Shown: positions 16,168 through 25,100 of the stretch, piece after piece
Layout of the letters: each line of letters opens with the position of its first letter
Position numbering within the stretch: the stretch's first letter is position 1
Assembly: GCF_020819595.1 (NCBI RefSeq)
Contig: NZ_JAJHNP010000026.1
Span: 78,946 to 142,945 of the forward strand
Direction: 5' to 3'
Source: Streptomyces barringtoniae
GTDB taxonomy: Bacteria; Actinomycetota; Actinomycetes; Streptomycetales; Streptomycetaceae
DNA: 64,000 bases
Made by a program: the position numbers and the translations under genes
Notes under the pieces: generated by a model
Told to the model about the DNA's origin: nothing
The model's database searches: none
Seen by the model: the letters and a program-made list of their open reading frames with translations, nothing else

Positions 16168-17517
16168 ATGTCGCAGATGCCCCAGCAGGCCGCACTGCCG
16201 AAGTGCCCGAGCTGCGCGGAGCCCGTCGAGCCGGGTGACCTGTTCTGCGGAGCGTGCGGGTACGACCTCTCCGTCGTACCCGAGCCGCCGCAGGACCATC
16301 CGACGCTCACCATGAACGGCGCCTCGGGGGACGGCGTGGACTGGCCCGCCCCCGAGCCGGACCGCTCCGGCGCCCCGCAGGCGCCGCACCTGCCGGCCGA
16401 CCTGCCCGGCACCGACTCCGGCGGCACCCCCCTGCCCGAACACGGGCCCGGCACGGACCCGCACGGCCACGGGTCCGCACCACAGCCGGCCGGTTCCGGG
16501 GTGCGTTTCGACCGGCCCGCCGAACCCGAGGAGTACCCGTTGCAGGCGCCGGACCCGCGCGTGGCCGACAACCCCGGGAACACTGCCGCGCCGGAGGAGC
16601 CCGCGCAGGTGTGCGTGGCCTGCCGGGCCGGCCGGGTGGACAGCGACGGCTACTGCGAGAACTGCGGGCACGCCCAGCCCCGCGAACGCGACCACGTGGA
16701 GCGGGAGTCGGGCCCGGTGGCCGCCGTCAGCGACCGGGGTCTGCGCCACCACCGCAACGAGGACGCCTTCGCCGTCGGCCACACCGCACTGCCCGACGGC
16801 ACCCCGGCCGCCCTCGCGATCGTCTGCGACGGCGTGTCCTCCGCGACCCGCCCCGACGACGCGTCGACGGCCGCCTCCCAGGCGGCCGGTGACGCGCTGC
16901 TGGCGGCCCTGCCGCGCGGCACGCATCCGCAGACGGCCCTGCACGAGGCGATCGTCGCCGCCGCGCAGGCCGTCAACGCGCTCGCCGAGGAACCCGCCAC
17001 GGCCCGCGAGCACGCCCCGCACCAGAACGCCCCGGCGTGCACGATCGTCGGCACGGTGGTCACCTCCGGGCTGCTGGTCGTCGGCTGGGTCGGCGACAGC
17101 CGCGTGTACTGGGTGCCGGACGACCGCAGCGCACCGGCGGCCCGGCTGACCGAGGACGACTCCTGGGCCGCGCAGATGGTCGCCGCCGGCCTGATGAGCG
17201 AGGCCGAGGCGTACGCCGACGAGCGCGCCCACGCGATCACCGGCTGGCTCGGCGCCGACGCCTACGAACTGGAGCCGCACACCGCGTCGTTCAAGCCGGA
17301 CCGGTCCGGAGTCGTGGTGGTGTGCACCGACGGGCTGTGGAACTACGCCGAGACGGCCGAGGAGATGTCCGAGGTGGTGCCGGCGGACGCGGCCGAGCGC
17401 CCGCTGCACAGCGCCCGGGTGCTGGTCGGCCACGCCCTGGACGGCGGGGGCCACGACAACGTAACAGTGGCCGTCGTGCCGTTCCCGGCGCCGCCGCAGG
17501 GGGCAGGATCGGCCTGA
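16168..17517 (+). CDS. PP2C-type serine/threonine phosphatase with zinc ribbons
   Basis: 449 residues. N-terminal zinc ribbon CPSCAEPVEPGDLFCGACG (about 12-30), a proline-rich linker, a second ribbon CVACRAGRVDSDGYCENCG (about 149-167), then a PP2C catalytic domain: SDRGLRHHRNEDA, the metal-binding IVCDGVSS, GWVGDSRVYWV, VVCTDGLWNYAE and GGHDNVTVAVV. It starts 3 bases after the kinase stop (a TTG at 16165 is also open), so kinase and opposing phosphatase are made together. The paired ribbons echo those of the kinase and FHA protein and may mediate assembly (inference). Confidence 0.9.
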   Translation: MSQMPQQAALPKCPSCAEPVEPGDLFCGACGYDLSVVPEPPQDHPTLTMNGASGDGVDWPAPEPDRSGAPQAPHLPADLPGTDSGGTPLPEHGPGTDPHGHGSAPQPAGSGVRFDRPAEPEEYPLQAPDPRVADNPGNTAAPEEPAQVCVACRAGRVDSDGYCENCGHAQPRERDHVERESGPVAAVSDRGLRHHRNEDAFAVGHTALPDGTPAALAIVCDGVSSATRPDDASTAASQAAGDALLAALPRGTHPQTALHEAIVAAAQAVNALAEEPATAREHAPHQNAPACTIVGTVVTSGLLVVGWVGDSRVYWVPDDRSAPAARLTEDDSWAAQMVAAGLMSEAEAYADERAHAITGWLGADAYELEPHTASFKPDRSGVVVVCTDGLWNYAETAEEMSEVVPADAAERPLHSARVLVGHALDGGGHDNVTVAVVPFPAPPQGAGSA

Positions 17518-17612
17518 GGGCCCGAGGTCTGGGGCCGCGGGCCGGAGGGGACCGGCCCGTTCACAGCCGTCGTCCTGCTTCGGCAGGGCGGTCAAGGGGG
17601 ATTTGAGTTCGC

Positions 17613-18953
17613 ATGGCCAATTTCGCGAAGTCGCATGTGCCGCAGTTCTCGATGGACGTCTATCAGAACGAGTACCTGCCGGAGGGCGGGCGCGAGGTCA
17701 ACGCGATCGTCACGGTGACCTCGACCGGCGGCGGCACGGTCGGCAGCGCCGCGGCACCGCTGTACCCGCGCGGCCAGGGCCCGTCGGCCGCCGTGGCGCT
17801 CATGGTCGACTGCTCCGGTTCGATGGACTACCCGCCGACCAAGATGCGCAACGCCCGGGACGCCACGGCCGCCGCGATCGACACCCTGCGCGACGGCACG
17901 CACTTCGCGGTGATCGGTGGCACGCACGTGGCCAAGGAGGTCTATCCGGGCGGCGGACGGCTCGCGGTCGCCGACGCCGCCACCCGCGAACAGGCCAAGC
18001 AGGCGCTGCGACGGCTCAGCGCGGGCGGCGGCACGGCCATCGGCACCTGGCTGCGGCTCGCCGACCGGCTGCTGAACTCGGCGGACGTCACCATCCGGCA
18101 CGGCATCCTGCTCACCGACGGCCGCAACGAGCACGAGTCGCCGGAGGAACTGAGGGCGGCGCTGGACGCGTGCGCCGGACGGTTCACCTGTGACGCGCGG
18201 GGCGTGGGCACCGACTGGGAAGTGAAAGAAGTCACAGGGATCGCCTCGGCGCTGCTCGGCACCGCCGACATCGTCGCCGACCCGGCCGGGCTCGCCGCCG
18301 ACTTCACACAGATGATGGAGACGGCGATGGGCAAGGAGGTCGCCGACGTCTCCCTGCGGGTGTGGACGCCGGTCGGCACGACCATCCGGTTCGTCAAGCA
18401 AGTCGCGCCCACCGTCGAGGACTTGACCGCCCGCCGCACCGAGGCCGGGCCGCGCGCCGGGGACTACCCGACCGGGTCCTGGGGCGACGAGTCCCGCGAC
18501 TACCACCTGTGCGTCGAGGTCCCGGCGGCCGGCCTCGGCCAGGAGATGCTCGCCGCCCGGGTCTCGCTGGTCGTGCCACAAGCGGACGGGTCGGTACAGA
18601 ACCTCGGCGCGCAGGGCCTCGTACGGGCGGTGTGGACCGACGACATGGTGGCCTCCACCTCGATCAACCCCCAAGTCGCCCACTACACCGGGCAGGCCGA
18701 ACTGGCACAAGCCATCAAGCAAGGCCTCGATCTTCGTAAAGCGGGTGATTTCGATGGCGCAACGGCCAAACTGGGGCGTGCCGTTCAGCTCGCGAACGCC
18801 TCCGGGAACGCCGATACTGCGAAACTGCTTGCGAAGGTGGTGGACGTGGTCGATGCCGCGACAGGTACTGTGCGGTTGAAGACGAAGGTCGCAGAGGCGG
18901 ATGAGATGACTCTGGAGACCAGGTCCACAAAGACTGTTCGTGTAAAGAAGTGA
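17613..18953 (+). CDS. von Willebrand factor A domain protein
   Basis: 446 residues. A VWA domain begins after about 55 residues: ALMVDCSGSMDYP contains the DxSxS metal site (D66, S68, S70), with GGGTAIGTWL and LLTDGRNEHES supplying the conserved threonine and aspartate. The remainder is beta-rich and includes an alpha-helical tail (YTGQAELAQAIKQGLDLRKA). No signal peptide, so cytosolic. In streptomycete genomes such proteins accompany PknG/PP2C/FHA genes and may be phosphorylation targets; no direct evidence is visible here. Confidence 0.88.
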   Translation: MANFAKSHVPQFSMDVYQNEYLPEGGREVNAIVTVTSTGGGTVGSAAAPLYPRGQGPSAAVALMVDCSGSMDYPPTKMRNARDATAAAIDTLRDGTHFAVIGGTHVAKEVYPGGGRLAVADAATREQAKQALRRLSAGGGTAIGTWLRLADRLLNSADVTIRHGILLTDGRNEHESPEELRAALDACAGRFTCDARGVGTDWEVKEVTGIASALLGTADIVADPAGLAADFTQMMETAMGKEVADVSLRVWTPVGTTIRFVKQVAPTVEDLTARRTEAGPRAGDYPTGSWGDESRDYHLCVEVPAAGLGQEMLAARVSLVVPQADGSVQNLGAQGLVRAVWTDDMVASTSINPQVAHYTGQAELAQAIKQGLDLRKAGDFDGATAKLGRAVQLANASGNADTAKLLAKVVDVVDAATGTVRLKTKVAEADEMTLETRSTKTVRVKK

Positions 18954-18988
18954 CCCAGTAGGACATCCGGAGAAGGGGAAGCACCGAC

Positions 18989-20491
18989 ATGGCGACCTGC
19001 CCGAACGGACACCAGTCGGGTTCCGACGACTGGTGCGAGGTGTGCGGTCACCGCATGGCCGGTGCCGTACCGCCGCCCCCGCCGCCGCCCCCGCCCGCGG
19101 GCGGTTACGGCTTCCCGCCCCCGCAGGGCAACCAGGCCGGCGCACGCCCGCCGGCCGCGTCGGCCCCGGAGCCGGAGATGTGCCCGCAGTGCCGTACGCC
19201 CCGCGAGGGCGGCGCTCCCTTCTGCGAGGAGTGCCGGTGGAACTTCCTGACCAACACGGCCACCTCGTACACCCCGGCTGCGCCGCGCGCGCCGCAGCCG
19301 CGGTTCCAGCCGCCGAGCGCGACGTACGGCGGCAATGACGGGTACGAGTACCAGGGCTCGCGGCCCTCGCAGATGAACCGGCCCGCCGAGCCGATCCCGT
19401 CCTTCGGCAGCGAGCCGTCGGGCCCGACGCCGTTCGCCGGTGAGCGGGGCCCGTCGGGCCCGCCGACCTCGCCCGGTCCGGGCGGTCCGGGCGGTCCGGG
19501 TGCCTTCGGTGGCCCGAGCCAGGGCGGCCCGGGTTCGGGTGCTCCGTCCGGTTTCGGCGGCGGTCAGGGCCAGGGTCCCGGCGGCCCCGGCGGTCCCTCC
19601 GGCTTCGGCGGCGGCCCCGGTCAGCCTCAGGGCCCGGGGGCCGGCGGTCCCTTCGGCCGTGAGCCCTCCGGCCCCGGCGATCCCTTCGGCCGTGGCCCCT
19701 CCGGCCCCGGCGACTCCTTCGGCCGTGAACCCTCGGGTCCGGGTGGCCCCACTCCCCCCGGCCCGCCCCAGGGCGGTCCCTCCGGCTTCGGCGGCGACCC
19801 CTCGCGTCCGGTACCGCCGCCGCCCCCCGGTGCCGGTCCCGGCGGTGCCCCGCAGGCGTACCAGCAGTCCGGCCCGCCCGCGCCGCCCGCGTTCCCGCGG
19901 GAGACCGGCCGGCCCCCGGTCGGCGGTCCGCCCGGGAGCGGCGGTGGGCAGCCGGCCGCTCCCCCGCCCCCCGGCCCCTCCTTCGGCGGTGACGACGACT
20001 GGGTGATCTCCCCGCCGTCGGCCGGCGGCCCGCAGAGCGGACAGGCCGGCGGCGGTTACGGCTACCCGCCGGTGCCGCCGCAGCGGGCCACCTGGACGGC
20101 GACCGTCGGCCCGGACCGTGACTACTTCATGGCGATGATGCAGCGCTCGGGTCCCGAGGCCGCGGGCCTGAACCTGCCCGCGTACTCGCCCGAGCAGCAG
20201 CGCACGCTCAGCGGCAACCAGGTCACCATCGGCCGCCGCCGGCACTCCACCGGCGACACCCCCGACATCGACCTGTCGGTGCCGCCGGAGGACCCGGGCG
20301 TCTCGCACCAGCACGCGGTGCTGGTGCAGCAGCCGGACGGCAGCTGGGCGGTCGTCGACCAGAACTCGACCAACGGCACCACGGTCAACATGTCCGAGGA
20401 ACCGATCCAGCCGTTCGTGCCGGTTCCGCTGCAGGACGGCGACCGGGTGCACGTGGGCGCCTGGACGACGATCACCGTCCGCCGGGCCTGA
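18989..20491 (+). CDS. FHA-domain protein with zinc ribbons and Pro/Gly-rich linker
   Basis: 500 residues. Two ribbons at the N-terminus (CPNGHQSGSDDWCEVCG, residues 4-20; CPQCRTPREGGAPFCEEC, about 67-84), then about 250 residues of low-complexity Pro/Gly/Ser sequence, then a C-terminal FHA domain (about 410-495) with VTIGRRRHS, VSHQHAVLV and DQNSTNGTTVN, the phosphothreonine-binding residues. FHA domains bind phosphorylated partners, here probably substrates or autophosphorylation sites of the kinase encoded upstream. GGAGAAGGGG precedes the ATG. The stop lies 15 bases from the convergent methyltransferase stop. Confidence 0.9.
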   Translation: MATCPNGHQSGSDDWCEVCGHRMAGAVPPPPPPPPPAGGYGFPPPQGNQAGARPPAASAPEPEMCPQCRTPREGGAPFCEECRWNFLTNTATSYTPAAPRAPQPRFQPPSATYGGNDGYEYQGSRPSQMNRPAEPIPSFGSEPSGPTPFAGERGPSGPPTSPGPGGPGGPGAFGGPSQGGPGSGAPSGFGGGQGQGPGGPGGPSGFGGGPGQPQGPGAGGPFGREPSGPGDPFGRGPSGPGDSFGREPSGPGGPTPPGPPQGGPSGFGGDPSRPVPPPPPGAGPGGAPQAYQQSGPPAPPAFPRETGRPPVGGPPGSGGGQPAAPPPPGPSFGGDDDWVISPPSAGGPQSGQAGGGYGYPPVPPQRATWTATVGPDRDYFMAMMQRSGPEAAGLNLPAYSPEQQRTLSGNQVTIGRRRHSTGDTPDIDLSVPPEDPGVSHQHAVLVQQPDGSWAVVDQNSTNGTTVNMSEEPIQPFVPVPLQDGDRVHVGAWTTITVRRA

Positions 20492-20506
20492 GCGACACCG
20501 GGACGG

Positions 20507-21484
20507 TCACGGGAGGGGCCAGGCGTACGGCCCCTCCGGCTCGTCCAGCCACGCCCAGGCGTGCTCGCCGTCGACCGTGACGCCGTACCGCTCACGCTCC
20601 GGCATGCCCTCGCGCTCCCACAGCGGGCAGGCCTCCTGCGGGTCGAGGGTGCCCCGGGTCAGCGCGAGCAGGAAGCGGAACGTCTCCTGCGCGCGGGCCC
20701 GGCCCGGCAGCCCGGCGAGCGACACGCCCTCCGGCTCCGGCCTGACCCCGCCGCGCAGCGGCACGAAGTACGCGGGCGTGGACAGGAAACGGCCCTCGCC
20801 GTGGGTCGCGTCCCGCACCGTCAGCGCGAGCAGGCCGGTGGCCAGCGGCGTGAGGATGCGGGCGCCGGCGCGGCACTGGGCGAGCCACGCGCGCGGGACC
20901 GTGGGCAGCTCGCAGGTGGCGATGATCCGGTCGAACGGGGCGCGTTCGGGCACGCCGCGCGCGCCGTCGCCGGTGACGACGGCCGGACGGAATCCGGCCG
21001 CTTCCAGGTGCCTGCGGGCCGACTCGGTGATCTCCGGTTCCAGATCGACGGTGGTGACGAGGTCGTCGTCGCCGAGCCGGTGGGCGAGCAGGGCCGCGTT
21101 GTAGCCGGTGCCGGCTCCCACCTCCAGGACCCGGTCTCCGTCCTCGACCTCCAGCGCGGCCAGCATCCGCGCCATCAGGGAGGGCTGGCTGCTGGAGGAG
21201 ACCAGCTCGCCGTCGCGCAGCCGGGTGGCCAGCGGAACGTCCTCGTAGACGCCGCGCACCCACCGCTCGCGGGCCCGCGGGTCGGGGCTCTCGCCCCAGC
21301 GGCGCTCGTGGCCGCGCGGTCCGGCGACGTAGTAGTACGGCACGAACAGGTGCCGGGGCACCGCCGCGAACGCCTCCCGCCACACCGGGTCCCCGGCCCA
21401 GGCCCCCTCGGCGTCGATCTCCCGCACCAGCGCGTCCCGCGCGGCGGCGGCCAGGCGGTCGGTCTCGGCGTCGTAGGCACCCAT
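20507..21484 (-). CDS. PCMT-like (protein-L-isoaspartate) methyltransferase
   Basis: 325 residues. The SAM-binding core shows RVLEVGAGTGYNAALLAHRL (motif I), VTTVDLEPEI (motif II) and FDRIIATCELPTVPRAWL, the layout of protein-L-isoaspartate O-methyltransferases; SSSSQPSLMARML before motif I is also typical of that family. ATG 21484 is chosen because the conserved N-terminus starts there; the longer open frame overlaps the globin gene. The C-terminal about 120 residues are outside the classical enzyme, so the substrate may differ from isoaspartyl residues. Confidence 0.82.
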   Translation of the reverse strand: MGAYDAETDRLAAAARDALVREIDAEGAWAGDPVWREAFAAVPRHLFVPYYYVAGPRGHERRWGESPDPRARERWVRGVYEDVPLATRLRDGELVSSSSQPSLMARMLAALEVEDGDRVLEVGAGTGYNAALLAHRLGDDDLVTTVDLEPEITESARRHLEAAGFRPAVVTGDGARGVPERAPFDRIIATCELPTVPRAWLAQCRAGARILTPLATGLLALTVRDATHGEGRFLSTPAYFVPLRGGVRPEPEGVSLAGLPGRARAQETFRFLLALTRGTLDPQEACPLWEREGMPERERYGVTVDGEHAWAWLDEPEGPYAWPLP

Positions 21485-21580
21485 GGGTCCACAGTAGGGG
21501 CGAGCGGGGTTCCGGCAGGGCCGGGCCGCGGGGGTCCTAGGCCTCGGGTCCTGGGTCACCCGGTCTGAGACCATGGACGG

Positions 21581-21985
21581 GTGAATGAGATTCGGCGCGG
21601 CACGCTGCAGGAGCAGACCTTCTACGAGCAGGTCGGCGGGGAGGACACCTTCCGCCGGCTGGTCCACCGTTTCTACGAGGGAGTGGCCGAGGACCCGGAG
21701 CTGCGGGCGATGTACCCGGAGGAGGACCTGGGCCCGGCCGAGGAGCGGCTGACCCTGTTCCTGATGCAGTACTGGGGCGGCCCCACCACCTACAGCGAGA
21801 ACCGCGGCCATCCCCGGCTGCGCATGCGGCACGCCCCGTTCACGGTGGACCGGGCGGCGCACGACGCCTGGCTGCGGCACATGCGGGTCGCCGTCGAGGA
21901 ACTCGGGCTGTCCGAGGAGCACGAGACGACGCTGTGGAACTACCTGACGTACGCCGCCGCATCGATGATCAACACCCCGGAGTGA
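21581..21985 (+). CDS. glbO: Truncated haemoglobin, group II (GlbO-like)
   Basis: 134 residues, normal length for a group II truncated globin. TFYEQVGGEDTFRRLVHRFYEGV covers the pre-A to B helices with the distal tyrosine at B10; YPEEDL follows at the CD corner; RMRHAPF holds the proximal histidine F8; HDAWLRHM includes the tryptophan at G8 characteristic of group II. Such proteins bind oxygen or nitric oxide and are linked to redox and nitrosative stress. GTG 21581 is the only reasonable start. Confidence 0.92.
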   Translation: MNEIRRGTLQEQTFYEQVGGEDTFRRLVHRFYEGVAEDPELRAMYPEEDLGPAEERLTLFLMQYWGGPTTYSENRGHPRLRMRHAPFTVDRAAHDAWLRHMRVAVEELGLSEEHETTLWNYLTYAAASMINTPE

Positions 21986-22154
21986 CGAGCCCCGGAGTGA
22001 CGAACAGCCGTCGCTGAACGCCGGACTCCGGTCGTGCGCGGCCGGATTCCGGTCACGATCCGGTATAGACCGGTCGACAACCGCTTACCCCCGGCAGGTC
22101 CGCTCTGTCAGCATCGCCCGAAGGTCTTGGAGCTGACGGACACACGGGGGCCGG

Positions 22155-25100
22155 GTGACGGGACTCGTCTTCTCACGCGCGCGTGCGCACCGGCTGCTGC
22201 TGGGCGCCGCGTTAATCACCGTGGTGCTGACCACCGCGGTGCTGGCGACTCTCACCGCGTACTCGACGGCGATCAGCGACGCCGCGCTGCGCCATGTGCT
22301 GGCCGATCCGCGCACCGCGCCCGACACCGCGCTGATCGTCAAGGCGGATGTCCCGCCGGCCGGGCGTGCCGCCGCCGACGCGGCCGTACGGGAGGGCGCC
22401 CGCAAGACCTTCGACGGCCTGGCGGTGACGGTGCGGACCCTGCGCCGCTCGGGCCCGTACGCCCTGCCCCGCTCGCTGCAGCCGCCCGCGGCCCGGTCCG
22501 GCGACCCGGACCTGACCCACCTCGCGGCACTGGACCGCACCCGGCTGCGGCTGACCGCCGGCCGCCTCCCGCGCCCCGCCGAGGGCACCGTCGAGGTCGC
22601 CGTCCCGCAGACCGCCGCCCGGGCACTGCGGCTGAAGCCCGGCGACCGGCTCACGCTGACCGACCGGCTGGACGGCCCTGCGGTACGGGTGCGGATCACC
22701 GGGCTGTACCGCCCCGTCTCGGTCACGGCGGCGTACTGGCAGCTGGACGACCTCGCGGGCCGCGGCGCGAAGAAGGCCGGCTTCATGACGTACGGCCCGC
22801 TGCTCGCCGACTCCTCCGTCCTCACCGGCGGCCGGGTCAGCGCCGGGCCCACGGCGTGGCTCGCGTCGGCGGACTTCGCGCGGATGACGACCGCGCGGAT
22901 CGGCCGGCTGCGTACGGCGGCCCGGGCGGGCAGCGCGGGCCTGCGCGACCGCGCGGCGCTGCACGGTACGACGATGGCGCAGACCTCGCTGCCGGACGTC
23001 CTGGACCGGGTGGACCGCTCGCTGCTCGTCGCCCGCTCCACGCTGCTGGTCGTCACGCTGCAACTGGCCCTGCTCGCCGGCTACGCGCTGCTGCTGGTGG
23101 CCCGGCTGCTCAGCACCGAACGGGCCGACGAGACGCGGCTGTTGCGGGCGCGCGGCGCCTCCCGGGCCCGGCTCGCCGCCCTCGCCGCCGCGGAGGCGCT
23201 GCTGCTCGCGCTGCCCGCCGCGGTGTGCGCGCCACTGCTCGCCGGTCCGCTCACCGCCCTGCTCGCCGGCCACGGCCCACTGGCCGGCCTCGGCCTCCAC
23301 CTCGACCTGCCCCCGGCCGGCCGCCCACTCGTCTGGCTGGTCGCGACCACGGCGGCCCTGGGCTGCGCCCTGGCGGTGACGGTACCGGCGGTGGGGGGTG
23401 CGGGGGCGTGGGACCGCGGGGCGGGTGCGGGGGTGTGGGGCCGAGGAGCCGGTACGGGGGTGTGGGGCCGAGGGGGTCGGTCGCGGTCGGTGCCGGGCGG
23501 GCGCGGTGGGCGCGGTGGGCGGTTGGCGACAGGGTCCGGCTCGACGCCGTCCGGCTGGGACGGGGGGCGCTCGACGCCGTCCGGCTGGGGTGCGCGGCGA
23601 TCGACGCTGCCGGGCCCGGGCACCCCGACATCGTCCGGCTGTGGCGCCCGGCGCTCCACGCAATCCGGCTCCGGCGCCCGGTACTCGACACCGGCCGGCC
23701 CGGACACCGCGGCGGCACGGACCAAGGCCGGCGTCCGCGGTGATGGCGGACCCGGCCGGGCACTGCCTGGGCCCTCCACGCCGTCCGGCTCGGCAACGCG
23801 GCACTCGACACCGCCCGGCCGGCGCGCCCGGTACTCGACGCCGGCCGGCTCGGGTGGGCGGCGCCCGGGCGGGAGGCTTGCGCCGTGGTGGCCTCGCGTC
23901 GGTGTTCCGCGTCCCGTGCGTCTCTCCCGCCCCGCCTCCGCCGGAATGCTCCCCGTTCCCGTGCGTGCCGGGGCCGATCTCGGGCTGCTCGCGGTCGCCG
24001 GAGTGGCCTACTGGCAGTTGGGGCGGCAGGGCTCGGGAGGCGTGACCGCCGACCGGTCCGGGGCGCTCGGGGTCGATCCGCTGCTGGTGGCCGCGCCCGC
24101 GCTGGCGCTGCTCGCCGGGACCGTGCTGACGCTGCGGCTGCTGCCGCCCGTGGCGCGGCTCGCCGAGCGGTGGGCGGCGGGCGGACGCGGGCTGCCGGTG
24201 GCGCTGGCCGGCTGGCAGTTCAGCCGCCGCACCGCACGCGCCGCGGGCCCGGTGCTGCTGCTGGTCCTCGCCGTCGCGCTCGGCATGCTCGCGATCGGGC
24301 AGGCCGCGTCCTGGGGCCGCTCGCAGGACGATCAGGCCGACTTCCGGGCCGGGGTGCCGGTACGCGTGCTGTCCGCCGGGGAGGGCGGGCTCGGCCGTAC
24401 CGACCTGTACGCGCGGCTGCCGCACGTGCGCGAGGCGGCGCCGGCCGTCCGTGTCTCCCAGCCGCTGTCCGGCGACCGTACGGCGACCGTGCTGGCGCTG
24501 GACACCGGGAACGCGGCGGACGCGGTGCTGATGCGCCCGGACCTGGCCGACGTCCCGGTACGGCCGTTGCTCGCCGGGCTGGCGCCGCAGGGCTCCCTGG
24601 CCGGGACCCGGGTGCCGGTGGGCACCGCGCGGCTCGGGCTGACCGCGACCCTGCTCAGCTCGGCGGGGCCGGGGGTGGTCACCGACGTGACGGTGACGCT
24701 GGCGGACCGGTACGGGGTGCCGTACCAGCTGCCGTTCGGACAGCTCCCCGCCGACGGACACCCGCACCCGCTGAGCCTCGACGTGAGCGCCGCGCCCGGA
24801 CCGCTGACCCTCACCGGGCTCCGCCTGGAGATGAACCAGCCCGGCAGGAAGGCCGAACACCGGCTCACTCTGGGCGAGTTGACGTCGACCGGCGCCGACG
24901 GCCGGGCGCACCCGCTCGCGCTGCCCGCCCGCTGGAAGACCACCGCGGAGGCCGCGGGCGACGCCGTGGCGAGCCCGGCCACCAGCCCCACCCGCCCCAG
25001 GGTCACCGGCCCCCGCACCTTCGCCTACGGCACCGGCTACCTCCCGGATGCCGACGCATGGCGGGTCGCCTCCGTCACGATCCGGCTCGAGGTGCCGCAG

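Noticed and set aside
13813..17595. 1,260-codon minus-strand frame opposite kinase and phosphatase
   Set aside because: Composition typical of antisense frames in high-GC DNA, no domain, and the plus strand encodes clear kinase and PP2C motifs.
19440..20006. Alternative plus-strand frame rich in Arg/Pro/Val inside the FHA gene
   Set aside because: Shadow of the Pro/Gly linker, no start signal.
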